From assembly GCF_014805685.1 (NCBI RefSeq), contig NC_060899.1, positions 9,764,868 through 9,828,867 of the forward strand: DNA of 64,000 nt, in the 5' to 3' direction. Origin of the DNA: Silurus meridionalis. Its lineage: Eukaryota > Chordata > Actinopteri > Siluriformes > Siluridae. How positions within the stretch are numbered: position 1 is the first letter of the stretch; every line of letters starts with the position of its first letter. The notes below the pieces were generated by a model, which had not been told where the DNA came from, made no database searches, and worked only from the letters and a program-made list of their open reading frames with translations. Shown here piece after piece: positions 32,205 to 43,440 of the stretch. A program made the translations under genes and the position numbers.

Positions 32205-32448
32205 GACCATCGATCAGGCATAACATTATCACCACCTGCCTAATATTGTGTTGGTTCCCTTTTGCTGCCAAAACAGTCCTGACCTGTCAAACATTAACAG
32301 CATTAACTTCTTTAGCAATTTAAGCCACAGTAGCTCATCTGTGAGCTCGGCGCACATGAGCCAGCCTTTGCGTCCCACGTGCATCCATGAGCCTTGACTG
32401 CCCATGACCCTGTCACGGGTTCACCACTGTTGCTTCGTTGGACTACTT
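32205..32448 (-). mobile_element. Tc1-family fragment, internally deleted
   Basis: Begins GATCAGGCATAACATTATCA and CACCTGCCTAATATTGTGTT, one end of a common fish Tc1 family, then jumps to transposase N-terminal sequence (on minus: ALMDARGT and RTDELLWLKLLKKL-like). The middle is missing. Confidence 0.6.
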
Positions 32449-32468
32449 TAGATTAGATTAGATTAGAT

Positions 32469-32525
<57 letters not shown>

Positions 32526-32548
32526 GATAGATAGATAGATAGATAGAT
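32449..32548. repeat. (TTAGA)n / (GATA)n microsatellite
   Basis: Three or four ATTAG units followed by about 20 GATA units. Confidence 0.95.
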
Positions 32549-32732
32549 ATCATGCAAAGCCTGTAAAGAAATGTTTATCTTCCTGTAGCCAGTTATAATA
32601 TACCTGTACAGGTATTATATAACTGACCTCTACATGCACTGCAAATTTCATGTGAAGTTTTTATAAGCTGATAGTTTGGTCTCTGGGCAAACACATCTTA
32701 CACTGCGTAATAAACCTGTTGCCTTTGTTCAG

Positions 32733-33415
32733 TGGTGGACAGTAAGGAAGTAAATGTAATTACAGTAATTACTGTACTTAAGTAGCTTTTTCATGTATCT
32801 CTAGTTTGAAGCATTTCCATTTGGGGAGACTTACTTTAATTTTACTAGATTTCAAAGTCAAATATCTTACTTTTTACACAACTAAATTTTGTGAAATCAG
32901 TCACTGCTTTATTGTGGCTAAAAACTTAACTGGTCAAGCACACAGCAAGTCACCATTCAGGGTAGAGTGTGCACTCTGTTTTGAACTTGTTTTTATTGCT
33001 GCTTGGTTGTATCTATTTTGCACAAACATACAGTTCATCATCAGTTCAACAGCAAGCAGTACATTTAAAGCATAATTAATGATGAAATAAACTCCTGACC
33101 TAACTTAACTTGCCACAACACTGTGGCCTTATTTGGGCGATTTTTTTGTAAGTAGTTAAAGAGCAGGTTTTGGGCTCATGATAATTGAAATAGATATCAA
33201 TCAGTGTTTAACTCATTAATAACATTCTATCAATAGATTGGTATGTTGAAAGCAGCGGAATCTTTTCACATAAACTGAGTTGAATAAGCAAGAGTCTTAT
33301 GACAAAAAATATAATAGAACTTCATAACCATAATAAATCATAGTACTTTGGACATTCAATGGCAAATAGTTTAGTACTTTTACTTAAGTGAATGTCTACT
33401 GCCTTTGTTACACTT
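32733..33415. mobile_element. possible hAT-type MITE remnant
   Basis: The left edge AGTGGTGGACAGTAAGGAAG with TACTTAAGTA and the right part TTAGTACTTTTACTTAAGTG resemble the ends of a widespread fish non-autonomous element with GTACTTAAGT-rich arms. The right terminal repeat is not clear and the middle is unassigned. A piece of a similar element is near 47640-47735. Confidence 0.3.
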
Positions 33416-34799
33416 CCCTTAAATATGGTCAGGTCTCACTTTATTTCCTTTGAGTATATACTCTGCAGAATGTTCAGGGATTTACATTCAGGTGGGTCTC
33501 TGCAACACTTGCTGTCTGACTTGTCCATCTATATCTTTCTTGTGATTTTAACCCCTGTGGACTGTTCAAAATTACTATTATAATTTATTGCTGAAAATAC
33601 TGAAAAAGCCACAAACTTCCCCTACTGGAAAAATATCAATTTAGTTTTTTCATATCGTTTTGAATAAATCTGTTAATCAACCTCAATTCTGATCAAAGCT
33701 AATAAATATGTTTTAAAAATCCAGGATTTAAATGTTTTAATTGCCAGTTTATTAAGTGACATCAAAGATTTGGGGTGGGGAGACAACAAAAAATGGGGAA
33801 AAAACAGCCACACACAAAGGTGGGAGAAAAAAAATTAAAGCTGATGCTGCAAAAAACCTAACGATGCATTAAAGTCAGTTTTGTTACTAATCTTCGACAC
33901 ATCCAAGACTGTGATAGAAGGTTAAAAAATCCAGTCTACAATCAATTTTTTATACAAATTACATTTTGTTTGTTTTTTTCACTCATTTCTGTGGTCACTT
34001 ATGAAAGTGGCAATTTTAAATCTTGGATTAAAAAAGGTTGCTAAACAGATTTAAACTAAAAAGGTTTAAAAAATCATATATATTTTTACAGCAGTTTAAT
34101 TTAGTAGCTTTTAAAAAACAGAACAATAAGTTAGTATATTGATTTTCCCTGCAGCGAATCGCTGACATAGAGTAATTTTTGAAATCGTGGTTTCAAAATT
34201 TGTCAGAGAAAGGTTCCAAGATTAATTTCATTAGCTGAAACACTGTGAAAGTTTTGGCAAAATTAAAACTGAATTCTGGCGGGGGAAAAAGTACATCTGG
34301 GGTAATATTTGTTCCTTTAATTTTTAATTTTTTTATTTTTAAATATAGCAAAGTACAATACTTATAACAAAGCATTCTAAGGTGAAAATAAAATAACAGA
34401 TTACACAAAAAGTATTACATTATTAAATGTAGTTTGTTATCTTCTACCTCTTTTAGCTATGTCATTTTTTGAGTAGTATGTATCAGAGAGAAAATTGTAA
34501 AAAAAAAAAATCAATACCACAGGTAATACAGAACAAGAAAAGCAACACCAGTTCCATCATTCTTTGTTCATCACCACACTTTGTACTTCTAGACAGTTGA
34601 ACTGAGTTTCATAAAGCTTGAAAAAGTCAGAACTGTCTTTGACTCCAACATGAAAGAACAAAACATCTCTCTGAATGTTGTTCTTCTTTTTGGTCAAGAT
34701 TCAACAGTTTTTCAGAAGAGAAGCTGTGGCTGTAAAGTTGTGATATCAAACAGATGTTTCACATCTTCAAAGAAAAAAAGAGAGAACAATAAAGACTTT
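33416..34799. other. unassigned AT-rich sequence
   Basis: No features supported. Several A and T runs; short open frames here look random. Confidence 0.4.
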
Positions 34800-35210
34800 C
34801 TTCTTTTTTTCTAGTCAAAGGACCAGAGAAAACACCAACAATGAGATCATTGAATACCACATGAGGGTGCACATAGTCGGGAACAGTACATCTTCTGCTA
34901 TGGCCATTTATGGTCTCAAACTTTCTGTTGTTTAGAATAAGGAGAAGCGTGGTTCACATATCAAGCTTTTCTATTGTGAAGGCATATTGCCTGAATTCTA
35001 TGGTAAGGATTAACTATTGCGACTTGCACAGCTTCTAAAGCCATCAACTTTTATGCTTCCTACCTCAATTCTGAGATTTTACAAGTTTGCTTACAATAGC
35101 AAGAAAGCACCACATATAATGCATACATCTATTCTCATGCAATAGATTTTAAAAAACTTTATATAAATGTTGGCCGTACATTCATCCAACATAGCTTTGG
35201 ACACAGCTGG
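34800..35210 (+). pseudogene. possible BEL/Pao-type polymerase fossil
   Basis: One frame reads NNEIIEYHMRVHIVGN, then SSAMAIYGLKLS near 34838-34920, resembling the block after the RT domain of BEL/Pao retrotransposons (EYRMKVHLFGN, then SPGCANYGL-like). No catalytic motif, LTR or open frame is visible, so this is a weak assignment. Confidence 0.3.
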
Positions 35211-36799
35211 GATTTGAAGAGGGAAATATTTACTTTTCCTTTTACTACTCCTTTTCCTCATAGAAGGATGCTGCTGTCTTTTTAATCCACTCTTCGGGTA
35301 TGAGAGCTACATGAGATAAAAATTCTAATATTCCATGATTTTCCATGATTCAACAGGGCTGTAAACATGTGCACCACTTCCCACACAAAGGTTGTGATCT
35401 ATGAAAACTTGATGGGAGAACGTTCGCACCTGTAAGTAAACTCTGAGCCATGCGTACGCACATTCTGGAGACAACAGGAGTTGCCGACACAGATGGCGAG
35501 GTTGTGAACTGAAGTCAGATTGTAAAAGGTAAATGTGAGAAGAACGATCATAAGTACTGATGCCTCACACACACTTAATTTTAATCCATTTGTCCACTAA
35601 TCCAATAATAACAATAATCCAATAATATTTTTATTATTATTTTTTTTTTTAACAGCAGGGATCAGCAGATTAGCAGATCTACTCTAAAATAGAACTAATA
35701 GAACTAACATTAGTTTGCAATGACAATTTTAACCACAGTCCCCGTTAATTTTCTGGTGCTAACCAACATTGGCAATGTTTCACAGGTTTGCAACACAACA
35801 GTACAACAATTATGTAAACTAAAGATATAAGTATTATTATTACTGCTTTTAGGGTTTGTAGCGGATTTAGCTCGCAAGGAAAGGTAAATATTTATAAGTA
35901 ATTATAAATGTTAAAGTTAAGCTGAATTGACAGTAACGGAATTAACATTACATTTACTTGTCTGTTCGTCCGGCAAGCAGACAGTATAATTTTATATTAA
36001 TTCTATGCAAGAGCTATCTCCCTGGCCAAGAAAGACATAACCCACTTTTATTGTTTATACTGTAAATTAAATTAAATTAAATTAAATAGAGCATGTAGTT
36101 CAGACCAGGTGTTGCAGGAACTTTGCATTTGTGAAATGTACTCAGAGACAATCACTTGTGAAAAATATGGCGTTTAATAAATGAGACAAACAAAAAATAA
36201 AGAAAACAAAAATGAAAATAAAATAAACAAAAGTTAAAATTAGGAAAGGAGGAAGAGAAAGGAAAAGAAGCAAGGAGATAAAAGAAGGAAAGGAAATATG
36301 GCAATGCTTAAGCTTCAAAATTAAACACACCCTAACTGGGAAATCGTCACAGGAATTTAAATTCACCTTAAGATGCAATAAGACTTAAAATATGCATCTA
36401 AATTTGTTGGTAAAGGAAACGGTTACTTGCATTTTCTTGTTGCACAAGAGTCCGGATGCAACAAAGAAATCTTTGAAGAGCCAGTTAGGGTGGGGACAGA
36501 TGTTCTTCCAGGTTCTCCTGAAGATCAGAGCAGTGGTTGTTCTTGGAAGTGAAGCTTGCCGGAAGATCTTGAAGGAAGAGGGAGTCGTTTCCAAGCTGTT
36601 TCGTACGTCTGACCAACGAATGGTGGTGTTTGTGACATTTTAAAGGTCTTGAACTCCACCCATCTTTGGGGGAACGGCCAATACTATGGGTTGAAATTTT
36701 GGAGGGAAAAACTTCCCTTTGTTTCATGTGTCTGTGGGCGTGGTTTGGACTATAAAACTTTAAAGTTTTATCTGAGGTGTATTAAGACGGTATGGTGAC
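35211..36799. other. unassigned sequence
   Basis: No gene recognised. A short palindrome AAAACTTTAAAGTTTT is at about 36755-36770. Between 36390 and 36650 the base composition is more balanced and short frames exist on both strands, but none resembles a known protein. Confidence 0.4.
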
Positions 36800-37195
36800 T
36801 TTCGTGATCAAATAAAATGCACCATTGTTTGGGAAATAAGTAACAGATAATTTTTTGGTCATTTGGATACTAAACATGAAAAGGAATGACAGCATAAAGG
36901 CATTACATACATTGATTCGTAATCAAAGTGTAACTGATGTTACTCCAGTATTGTGTTCTGATAAAAAGGAAACATGAAAACACTAAACACAATGCACTTT
37001 CAATAGGGAAGCGAAGAGCGGATGATTTTGTATCAATTTTGAAATCCGGCCTTAAAAGAAATTATAGCATTAGAACAGGGGTAAATTAACTTACAGAGAT
37101 CAGTAATTATAGTATAACTGATGTTAATACAATGTCGTATTCTGATCAAATGAAATGCACCCTTGTCAGGAAAGTAAAGAACAGATAATTCTAAG
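36800..37195. repeat. diverged tandem units
   Basis: Related segments recur: GATCAAATAAAATGCACC plus AAGTAACAGATAAT near 36807-36855, GTGTAACTGATGTTAC plus TGTTCTGATAAAAAGGAAAC near 36929-36975, and ATAACTGATGTTAATAC plus GATCAAATGAAATGCACCC near 37112-37190. They look like two or three old copies of one 250-300-bp unit. Confidence 0.45.
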
Positions 37196-37333
37196 TCAAT
37201 TGAGCCTTAATAGAAGAGACAACATTAGTAGAGTTACATTAATAGAATTCTTAGATACATACAAATATAGGTTAATGTCGTGGGATGTGGAGCATCTTAT
37301 TTATTTTGTTTTATTAGAAGAAGGAATGTTCCC

Positions 37334-37338
<5 letters not shown>

Positions 37339-37403
<65 letters not shown>
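37339..37403. repeat. (GT)n microsatellite
   Basis: About 32 GT units. Confidence 0.95.
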
Positions 37404-37404
<1 letters not shown>

Positions 37405-38814
37405 TGAGGGTCAAACAGAGAATCTGCAAAGGGGGTTATCTGTCTTGTGGTAAAATCCAAACGTTCTGGAGCCGGTTGTGTGTGGGTGTGTGTGTGTGAT
37501 TAGATGGTCTTTGTGAACGCAACAAGAGTTCAGGCTTTGGTCCTGTTTCGTGTCTTTGGAAGGGGGAGTGTGACACTTTACGGATATACCACCCCTAATA
37601 AAAGTTACACCTTTTGATTGAGGTGAAGATGTCATAGGTTAGAAGGAATGCCTGGGACATGAAATCTAAATGACCTGTGCCAGACACTACAGGTTTCTGG
37701 ACCCCCTGGGATAATTTGTACTCTAGGCCCAAAGGCCCCATTCCCCATTTATTTCTTCTTTTGACTACATGTTGCAACAATATGCCCTGCACTAGTTCAC
37801 CAATCAAGACGGGTAAGTTCCTAAGTAAGAAGCTAAAATAAATGGAGCCTTATTCTGCTGATTCACATTAGCACCATATGAAGATGGATAATTTTTTGCA
37901 GCCTGTTTATTCTGAGTTAACAGCGTGAGCACCATTAAGACTTTAAAAATACTAAATAAAAAGTAAAAGCGTGAAAACAAAAACAGCAGTCACAGCATTG
38001 TTTATTATTTCAAAAAGAACCGACCCGATTAATCGGATAAAAATATTCATTTGTAATTAGATGTTTTGTTTATTATATCTATATTTATACCCCAATTCAG
38101 GGTATTTATTTATAAAAGTGTACTTAAAAAAAGTTTAACTATATTTAGACATTTCAAAGCTTATAGTGGCTCCTTGTTTGAGGAGCACATGAGGGGCTTC
38201 TCCTATGAACAAATTCACTAGTGCTGGGTTGAGTGCATTTGAGTACGCAAGGTAAAGCAATTTGTGTAAATCAACATTTGTATTTTGCAGATGCCAAGTT
38301 GACAACCAGTTTAAAAATAAATACATAAATAATAATAAAATATAATACTACATTGTTTTGACAATTTTTGTTTAAAGAACAATATATATTTTGTCCATTT
38401 GTGAAGAAATAAGCAAAAAATATATAATCAATTAAATTTTGTATAATTGTTACATGATATATTGGTGCAGTCTATAAGAACATCAAACACATCTATTTCT
38501 TCTTCTGAGGTTTCTACATGGTCATCATTAACAAGACTTACATGTACTTACTTGTATAATAATGAAATTATATATGCATAAATTATATATAAAAATGTAT
38601 AACAAGCATTTGAATGTAGTAAAGCTTTCAAATCACATTTGAAAACAGATAATTTTACTGTTGTAGTAGACAAATGCTATAAAGGGAATGGAACGAAGAA
38701 ACGCAGCAAGCTAACAGGCTTGATTAAAGAATTTATACATCATATGCCAATAGTATTAGCTTGTCTGCCATCACCTGCAAATGAACTTGAGTAACATCCA
38801 TTTCTTAATCCATA
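37404..38814. other. unassigned sequence
   Basis: 37404-37830 is GC-richer and could be part of an old retroelement: the minus-strand frame at 37595-37807 reads MIGELVQGILLQHVVKRRNK. I cannot place it in a family. 37830-38814 is AT-rich with no feature. Confidence 0.35.
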
Positions 38815-39010
38815 GGGTTTAATATGATTTTGGCCCACCCTTTGCAGCTATAACAGCTTCAACTTTTCTAAGGCTTTCTACAAGGTTTAGGAGTGTGTTA
38901 ATGGGAATATTTTACCATTATTCCACAAGTGCATTTGTGAAGTCAGACACTGTTGTTGGATGAGAAGGCCTGGTGGCTGTGTTATCTTGCCCATAACTTG
39001 AACATCCCAA
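38815..39010. mobile_element. Tc1-family fragment
   Basis: Sequence CCACAAGTGCATTTGTGAAG, then GTTGGATGAGAAGGCCTGG, is typical of the 5' UTR/transposase region of a fish Tc1 family whose tail is seen at 51515-51707. Confidence 0.5.
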
Positions 39011-39239
39011 TTAATTGATAATAATAAGATAAGATATACCTTTATTCGTCCCACAGTGGGAAAATTTCTTTGTTACAGCAGCAAAGAAAAAGAAATGTGC
39101 AAATGAGTAAAAAAAAAAAAAGTAGAAAAACAGTACAGTATACTATACAATAGTATATACACAACACAATGTATAAATACAAAATGTAGTGGGACGAACT
39201 GTGGGTGTCCCTTTAAATTGTCATGAAAGCATCAGTTGT

Positions 39240-39270
39240 CCAATCAGATACATGCAAGACTATATAAAAG
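39240..39270 (+). promoter_or_regulatory. LTR promoter: CCAAT and TATATAAAAG boxes
   Basis: CCAATCAG at 39240-39247 and TATATAAAAG at 39261-39270, spaced as in a retroelement pol II promoter. The matching boxes in the 3' LTR are at about 45911 and 45932 (TATATAAAG). Confidence 0.75.
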
Positions 39271-40157
39271 GGGACTTTTAATGCACCATGTTGTGTGATC
39301 ACCGCTTGTGTGTCATTGCCCGAGGCCCGCCCCTTCCTGGTTTAGACTCTTCCTGTCTCACAGGTATGTGCTTGCTAGCAAGTGTGTATCAACGTGTGTG
39401 TTTGTGGTAACTAGCGTTATTTGAATTATAGTTTCCAACGTGTAATCATTTCATGTGGCTCGGCGACTGCTTTTAAACATGAACCCGCCGTAATCCCGTG
39501 CCTTCTTGCCGGTTTGATGTCCATTTGCCTGTGCGGCTGGACTTGTGGTCAAACGACAATATTAAGGTATGTGTAGCTATCTCTGCTGAGGTTTGTGGTG
39601 TTTGGTGGGATGAATAAATGTTCTACTTAATCCTTTTTTTAGGTGGAATAGTTTTAAGAGGAGTCATTCAGTGCGGCCTGCGGGGCAACGTACTTTGATG
39701 CTGCTGCTTTGTTTTACTCTGCTTTGCTTTATTTAACTTTGTATGCTTTTGTTTTACTTAACTTTGTCTGCTTTGCTAGCTTTTGCTTGCTTTGTTTGCT
39801 TTGCTAGCTTTATGCTTGTTTGCTCTGTTTATTCTGTTTCTTGCTTTTGTTTTACTTTACTTTGTTTGTTTAGGAACCGAGGCTTCAGGCAGGCGGCTAG
39901 TTGGCCTTGGCGTGCGGTGGTGGGACTCTATCACAGGGTGCAGTGTGTTCACGCTTGGTCTTACCGTGTTTGTGTGAGTGTGTGTGTGTGTGTGGTGCGT
40001 TTTGTGCACTTGGCGTTATGCTCCTGGCGATATAGTAGCCGCATACTCATTAAGCTAGTTTACCTGCTTTAGGTAAGCCTCGGTTTCCTTTTGTTTTATG
40101 CCTATTTTATTCCAGCCCATAGTCATGTTTTAAAAGTAATACCCATATTTATTGTGA

Positions 40158-40163
40158 AATAAA
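40158..40163 (+). terminator. LTR polyadenylation signal AATAAA
   Basis: AATAAA in GTGAAATAAAACATTTG within the 5' LTR; the same signal is in the 3' LTR near 46836. Confidence 0.6.
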
Positions 40164-40325
40164 ACATTTGTTTGTATCTTTGGTATCCACGTCTCTTGCC
40201 TCTGTTTATTGAAACCACGTACCTGTGTGTCTTTTGTAGATGATTAATCTATAATAGTGTTCCCTGTTAACAGGGTGGCGTAGTCAGCTGAGTTATAGTT
40301 TCTGTCTAATTAATGTCCCGCCACA

Positions 40326-40345
40326 CTTTGGCGTAGTCGGCAGGA
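40326..40345 (+). promoter_or_regulatory. candidate primer-binding site region
   Basis: Directly after the 5' LTR stands CTTTGGCGTAGTCGGCAGGA, the position of a tRNA primer-binding site. I cannot match it to a specific tRNA by eye. A similar GGTGGCGTAGTCAGCTGAG occurs inside the LTR about 45 bp upstream. Confidence 0.4.
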
Positions 40346-40589
40346 TTGCGTTTCTCTTTGTTGGGCTGAGACGTGGATACTTATTGTTATTTTGTTAAAG
40401 GTTTTAGTTGTGACTTGTGGATGGATTAGAGGTTATTTTTTTTGTATTTCTTGTGTGCTTTTCTTTCTTTAGTTTTTTTGTGTTTAGAGTGTGTGGAACA
40501 AAGCAGCAGTGTCATTTCAGTGGACTTGGAGCGTTCCAGCAGTGGGTTTCCATAGCTTTTACTGACTTTGTTAAGTTTTCCGTAAACAA

Positions 40590-41210
40590 ATGGAAGCGGA
40601 ATTGCAGGAATTAAGGGAGCTTGTTGCTCAATTAAGGGCGGATAATGACAAATTGCGCCAGGAGCAGAGTCATGCTGCTCCATCCAGTCCCATAGCTGGC
40701 CCCTCTCGAGAATCTGTGGTGCCACCTATTGATCAACCAGTTAGTGCTGGTGCCACGTTAAACGAACGCCTTGTGTTTATTCCAAGGGATAGAAAATGTC
40801 CAATATTCGATGGTAGATCGGGCATTGGCATTAATGAGTGGATCGAGGAAGCAAAAGCTTGTATAAGAACTCGTCATTTGTCAGTGGCAGACCAGGCATT
40901 TTTCCTATTTGATCATTTAGGAGGGAACGCACGTGAGGAGGTTAGACATCGCCTGTTATTGAGCGTGAGACCCAGAGAGAATTTTTCCATTTTGCAAGAG
41001 TTATATGGATGCTCCCAGTCTTATGTTGCCCTGCAGGAAGCCTTTTTTTCTAGGAAGCAACAAGGAGGCGAGACCTTGCTGGAGTTCTCTTTGGCCTTAT
41101 TGAGCCTCTTGGAGAAAGTGAGGCAGAAGTCCCCAAATGCCATGCCAAATGCAGAGATTTTATTAAGGGACCAGTTTGTCGAATATGTTTGTGACCCTTC
41201 TTCGCCGTGA
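40590..41210 (+). pseudogene. Gypsy gag, capsid part (frame intact to 41210)
   Basis: Begins MEAELQELRELVAQLRADND, a predicted coiled coil of about 35 residues, then a Pro/Ser-rich linker and a capsid-like domain (FDGRSGIGINEWIEEAKACI, then ELYGCSQSYVALQEAFFSR), similar in layout to Ty3/Gypsy capsids and to their domesticated PNMA-type relatives. It ends prematurely after VEYVCDPSSP; the continuation RRELKQLVRRQPHS is in the next frame at about 41200, so a one-base change broke it. Confidence 0.8.
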
Positions 41211-41276
41211 ATTGAAACAATTGGTTCGTCGACAGCCCCATTCTACACTCTTGGAGGTGCGTGGCGAAGCTATTCG

Positions 41277-41606
41277 TTGGGAGCGGAGGGAATGCCGGGC
41301 GGAGCAAGGGGTCGAAGTCTTTCTGTCCCTTTGGCGCACGGGTTTCAGTATGAAGTTCAGGGCCGTTGTAGCTCGTCTAAAAAGTCTGGAATAGGGGAGC
41401 TTAGAGAAATGTTAAAATTACAACAAGAGCAATTAAATCAGCTTACCCAGAATATTGCCCGTTTGCAAGGGCCCCATTCTCGTCCTCGTACCCAAACTTT
41501 TCGTAGTGGGCCCATGATCTGTAGGCGTTGTCAAAAACCAGGCCATTTTGCACGGAATGCGAAGGGAACGTGTCATGTCCCGGTCACCATTACGTTCTCG
41601 TGTTGA
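41277..41606 (+). pseudogene. Gypsy gag C-terminal part with broken zinc knuckle
   Basis: Reads a second coiled-coil-like segment (LREMLKLQQEQLNQLTQNIA) and a nucleocapsid knuckle CRRCQKPGHFARN. The fourth zinc ligand should follow, but this frame gives Ala, while Cys appears if the frame shifts at 41558. So a frame change falls inside the knuckle. Confidence 0.7.
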
Positions 41607-42048
41607 TCAGGCCATTGAGGTGTGCAGTCGCAAGCTAATGTGTCGGAAAACTAATTCGGCCGTGCTGAAGAGTCACAGCTCGGCTGGGAAAATGGCTGAC
41701 TCAGATGGTAAGAAATCTAGTTCAGTTCCAAACTTAATGTCTTCTTGCCCGCATCTGAATGTTTCAATTGGTGGTGTGTTAGTCCCTTGTTTAATTGACA
41801 CCGGTTCGATGGTATCAACGATTACGGAAAGTTGTTTTATTCAACATTTTGAGCCATGGGGTCAGGAGCACTTGAGGTCGTGTTCCTGGTTGCAGCTAAG
41901 AGCTGCAAATGGGCTCTCAATTCCATATATCGGTTATATGGAATTGGATATTGAGCTCTGTGGTAGGATAGTTCCGCGATGTGGGGTGCTGGTGGTCAGG
42001 ATCCTCCTGGTGGCTTGCGCTCTCAAGTCCCTGGTGTGTTGGGGATGA
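41548..42048 (+). pseudogene. Gypsy aspartic protease region
   Basis: Contains LNVSIGGVLVPCLIDTGSMV near 41756-41815 with the catalytic DTGS (expected DTG[A/S]), followed by GLSIPYIGYMELDIELCG, the usual flap and strand order of a retropepsin-like protease. The frame stops at 42048; the next part is open from 41979 in another frame (GMNVLGRCYQELFG). Confidence 0.75.
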
Positions 42049-42704
42049 ATGTACTTGGGCGATGCTACCAGGAGCTCTTTGGACAGCATGGCCCCGCTTT
42101 GTTTGATTTTCCTCCGGTTTCTAGTGCGCCACTTTCAGTTTTTCAAGCCCTACAACACTGCCATCAAGGTAGCGAGCAATCTCGCATTGAGTGTATGACT
42201 AGGGTAAGAGTGCGTGGTCCTCGGGCATGTCGTGTCACAGGTGGTACTATTAAGTTGGTTGCGGCAACTTGTGCAGAACAGTTGGCAGATAGTACTGTAC
42301 TGTTCGAGCCCATTGAGTCTGGGTTACCCGAAGGGTTGCTGGCACCCCCCGCCTTGGTGCGAGTGATTGGAGGCTCAGTTTATGTGCCAGTGGTCAACAT
42401 AGGCACGCCTGATGTCCTCCTTTTTCCACGCAGAGTATTAGGTACCCTGGGTAGAGTGCATGTTGTCAGTTTGCCGGCAGGTGTTACTGAAGTTAGATCC
42501 ACTACAGCAAATGTGTATTCTCAAGCCACTCTAGCAGTTAGTGCCCCTGTTTTAGAGCAGATTGCAAAAGTAGACCTGACTGCATTGCCAGAACTGGAAC
42601 AGGGCAAGGTGAGGGCCTTGCTTACAAAATATCAGACGGTATTCTCCGAACATGATGGTGATTTGGGATGTACAAGTCTTATATCTCATGATATCCCCTC
42701 TTAG
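41979..42704 (+). pseudogene. Gypsy protease-to-RT linker region
   Basis: 241-codon open stretch with GMNVLGRCYQELFG and GTPDVLLFPRRVLGTLGRVH, then LPELEQGKVRALLTKYQTVF and HDGDLGCTSLISHDI, the typical lead-in to a Gypsy RT domain. A stop at 42702 interrupts before the RT fingers. Confidence 0.7.
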
Positions 42705-43440
42705 ATGATATCCTGTGCGGCAGCGACATCGCCGGGTACCTCCCTCTGAGTATGAGGTTGTTCGAGCCCACATCAATCAGCTGCTGGAGTCTCAGGTAAT
42801 TAGGAAAGTTGCAGCCCATATGCCTCCCCAATTGTCTTGGTAAAAGGATGGTAGTCTACGCTTATGCGTTGACTACCGCCAGTTAAACGCCAAGACCAGG
42901 AGGGATGCATTTCCTTTGCCTCGGATTGAGGAGTCGCTGGATGCGTTGACGGGGCCTGTTGGTTTTCCACTATGGATCTAGCTAGTGGTTATAACCAGGT
43001 CCCTGTCACAGAGGATAAGCCAAAGACCGCTTTTGCACCCCATTTGGCCTGTTTGAATGGAATCGTATGCCTTTTGGGTTGTGCAATGCCCCCTCTACCT
43101 TCCAGCGACTTATGGAGAGGGTATTTGGGGACCAACAGTGTCAGTCCTTACTTCCACCTCAATTACTCAACATTTGGAGAGGTTGGAGGTTGTTTTAAGC
43201 CGTCTGGAACGGGAAGGGTTAAAGGCTAGGCTAGAGAAGTGCGCCTTTCTTCAGCAAGAGGTGAAATATTTGGGTCATGTTATCTCTTCCAGGGGTGTGG
43301 CAACTGACCCTAGTAAGATCGAGGCTGTGGCCCAGTGGCCTCGCCCCTCTAGCGTTACAGAGTTAAGATCCTTTCTGGGTTTTTCCAGCTACTATCGGCG
43401 GTTTGTGGAGGGTTTGCCAAGTTGGCTGCCCACTGCATAA
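42705..43440 (+). pseudogene. Gypsy reverse transcriptase, frameshifted, catalytic box missing
   Basis: Pieces in three frames: RRVPPSEYEVVRAHINQLLE (42735), [17 protein letters not shown] after a nonsense codon at 42841, [20 protein letters not shown] (42970), and LEREGLKARLEKCAF, KYLGHVISSRGVATDP and RSFLGFSSYYRRF (43057-43440). The YxDD box should lie between QSLL (43140) and SITQHLERL (43165). I find no Asp-Asp in any frame there, so roughly 25-30 bp seem deleted. Confidence 0.8.

Larger units (their letters stand above)
39185..40325 (+). repeat. 5' LTR of the Gypsy element
   Basis: Starts TG and ends CA. It contains a CCAAT box (39240-39244), a TATA box (below) and an AATAAA at 40158-40163. 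The middle holds a T-rich, GCTTTGCTAGCTTTTG-type degenerate repeat region. Confidence 0.93.

Noticed and set aside
32449..32548. Tandem GATA units as a possible CRISPR-like or regulatory array
   Set aside because: Simple 4-bp microsatellite without spacers; CRISPR is not expected in a vertebrate genome.
36755..36772. Palindrome AAAACTTTAAAGTTTT as an operator
   Set aside because: Short AT-rich palindromes are common by chance in this composition; no gene context.
39743..40072. Leu/Phe-rich frames inside both Gypsy LTRs
   Set aside because: Produced by the T-rich degenerate repeat of the LTR; they look like membrane proteins only because of composition.
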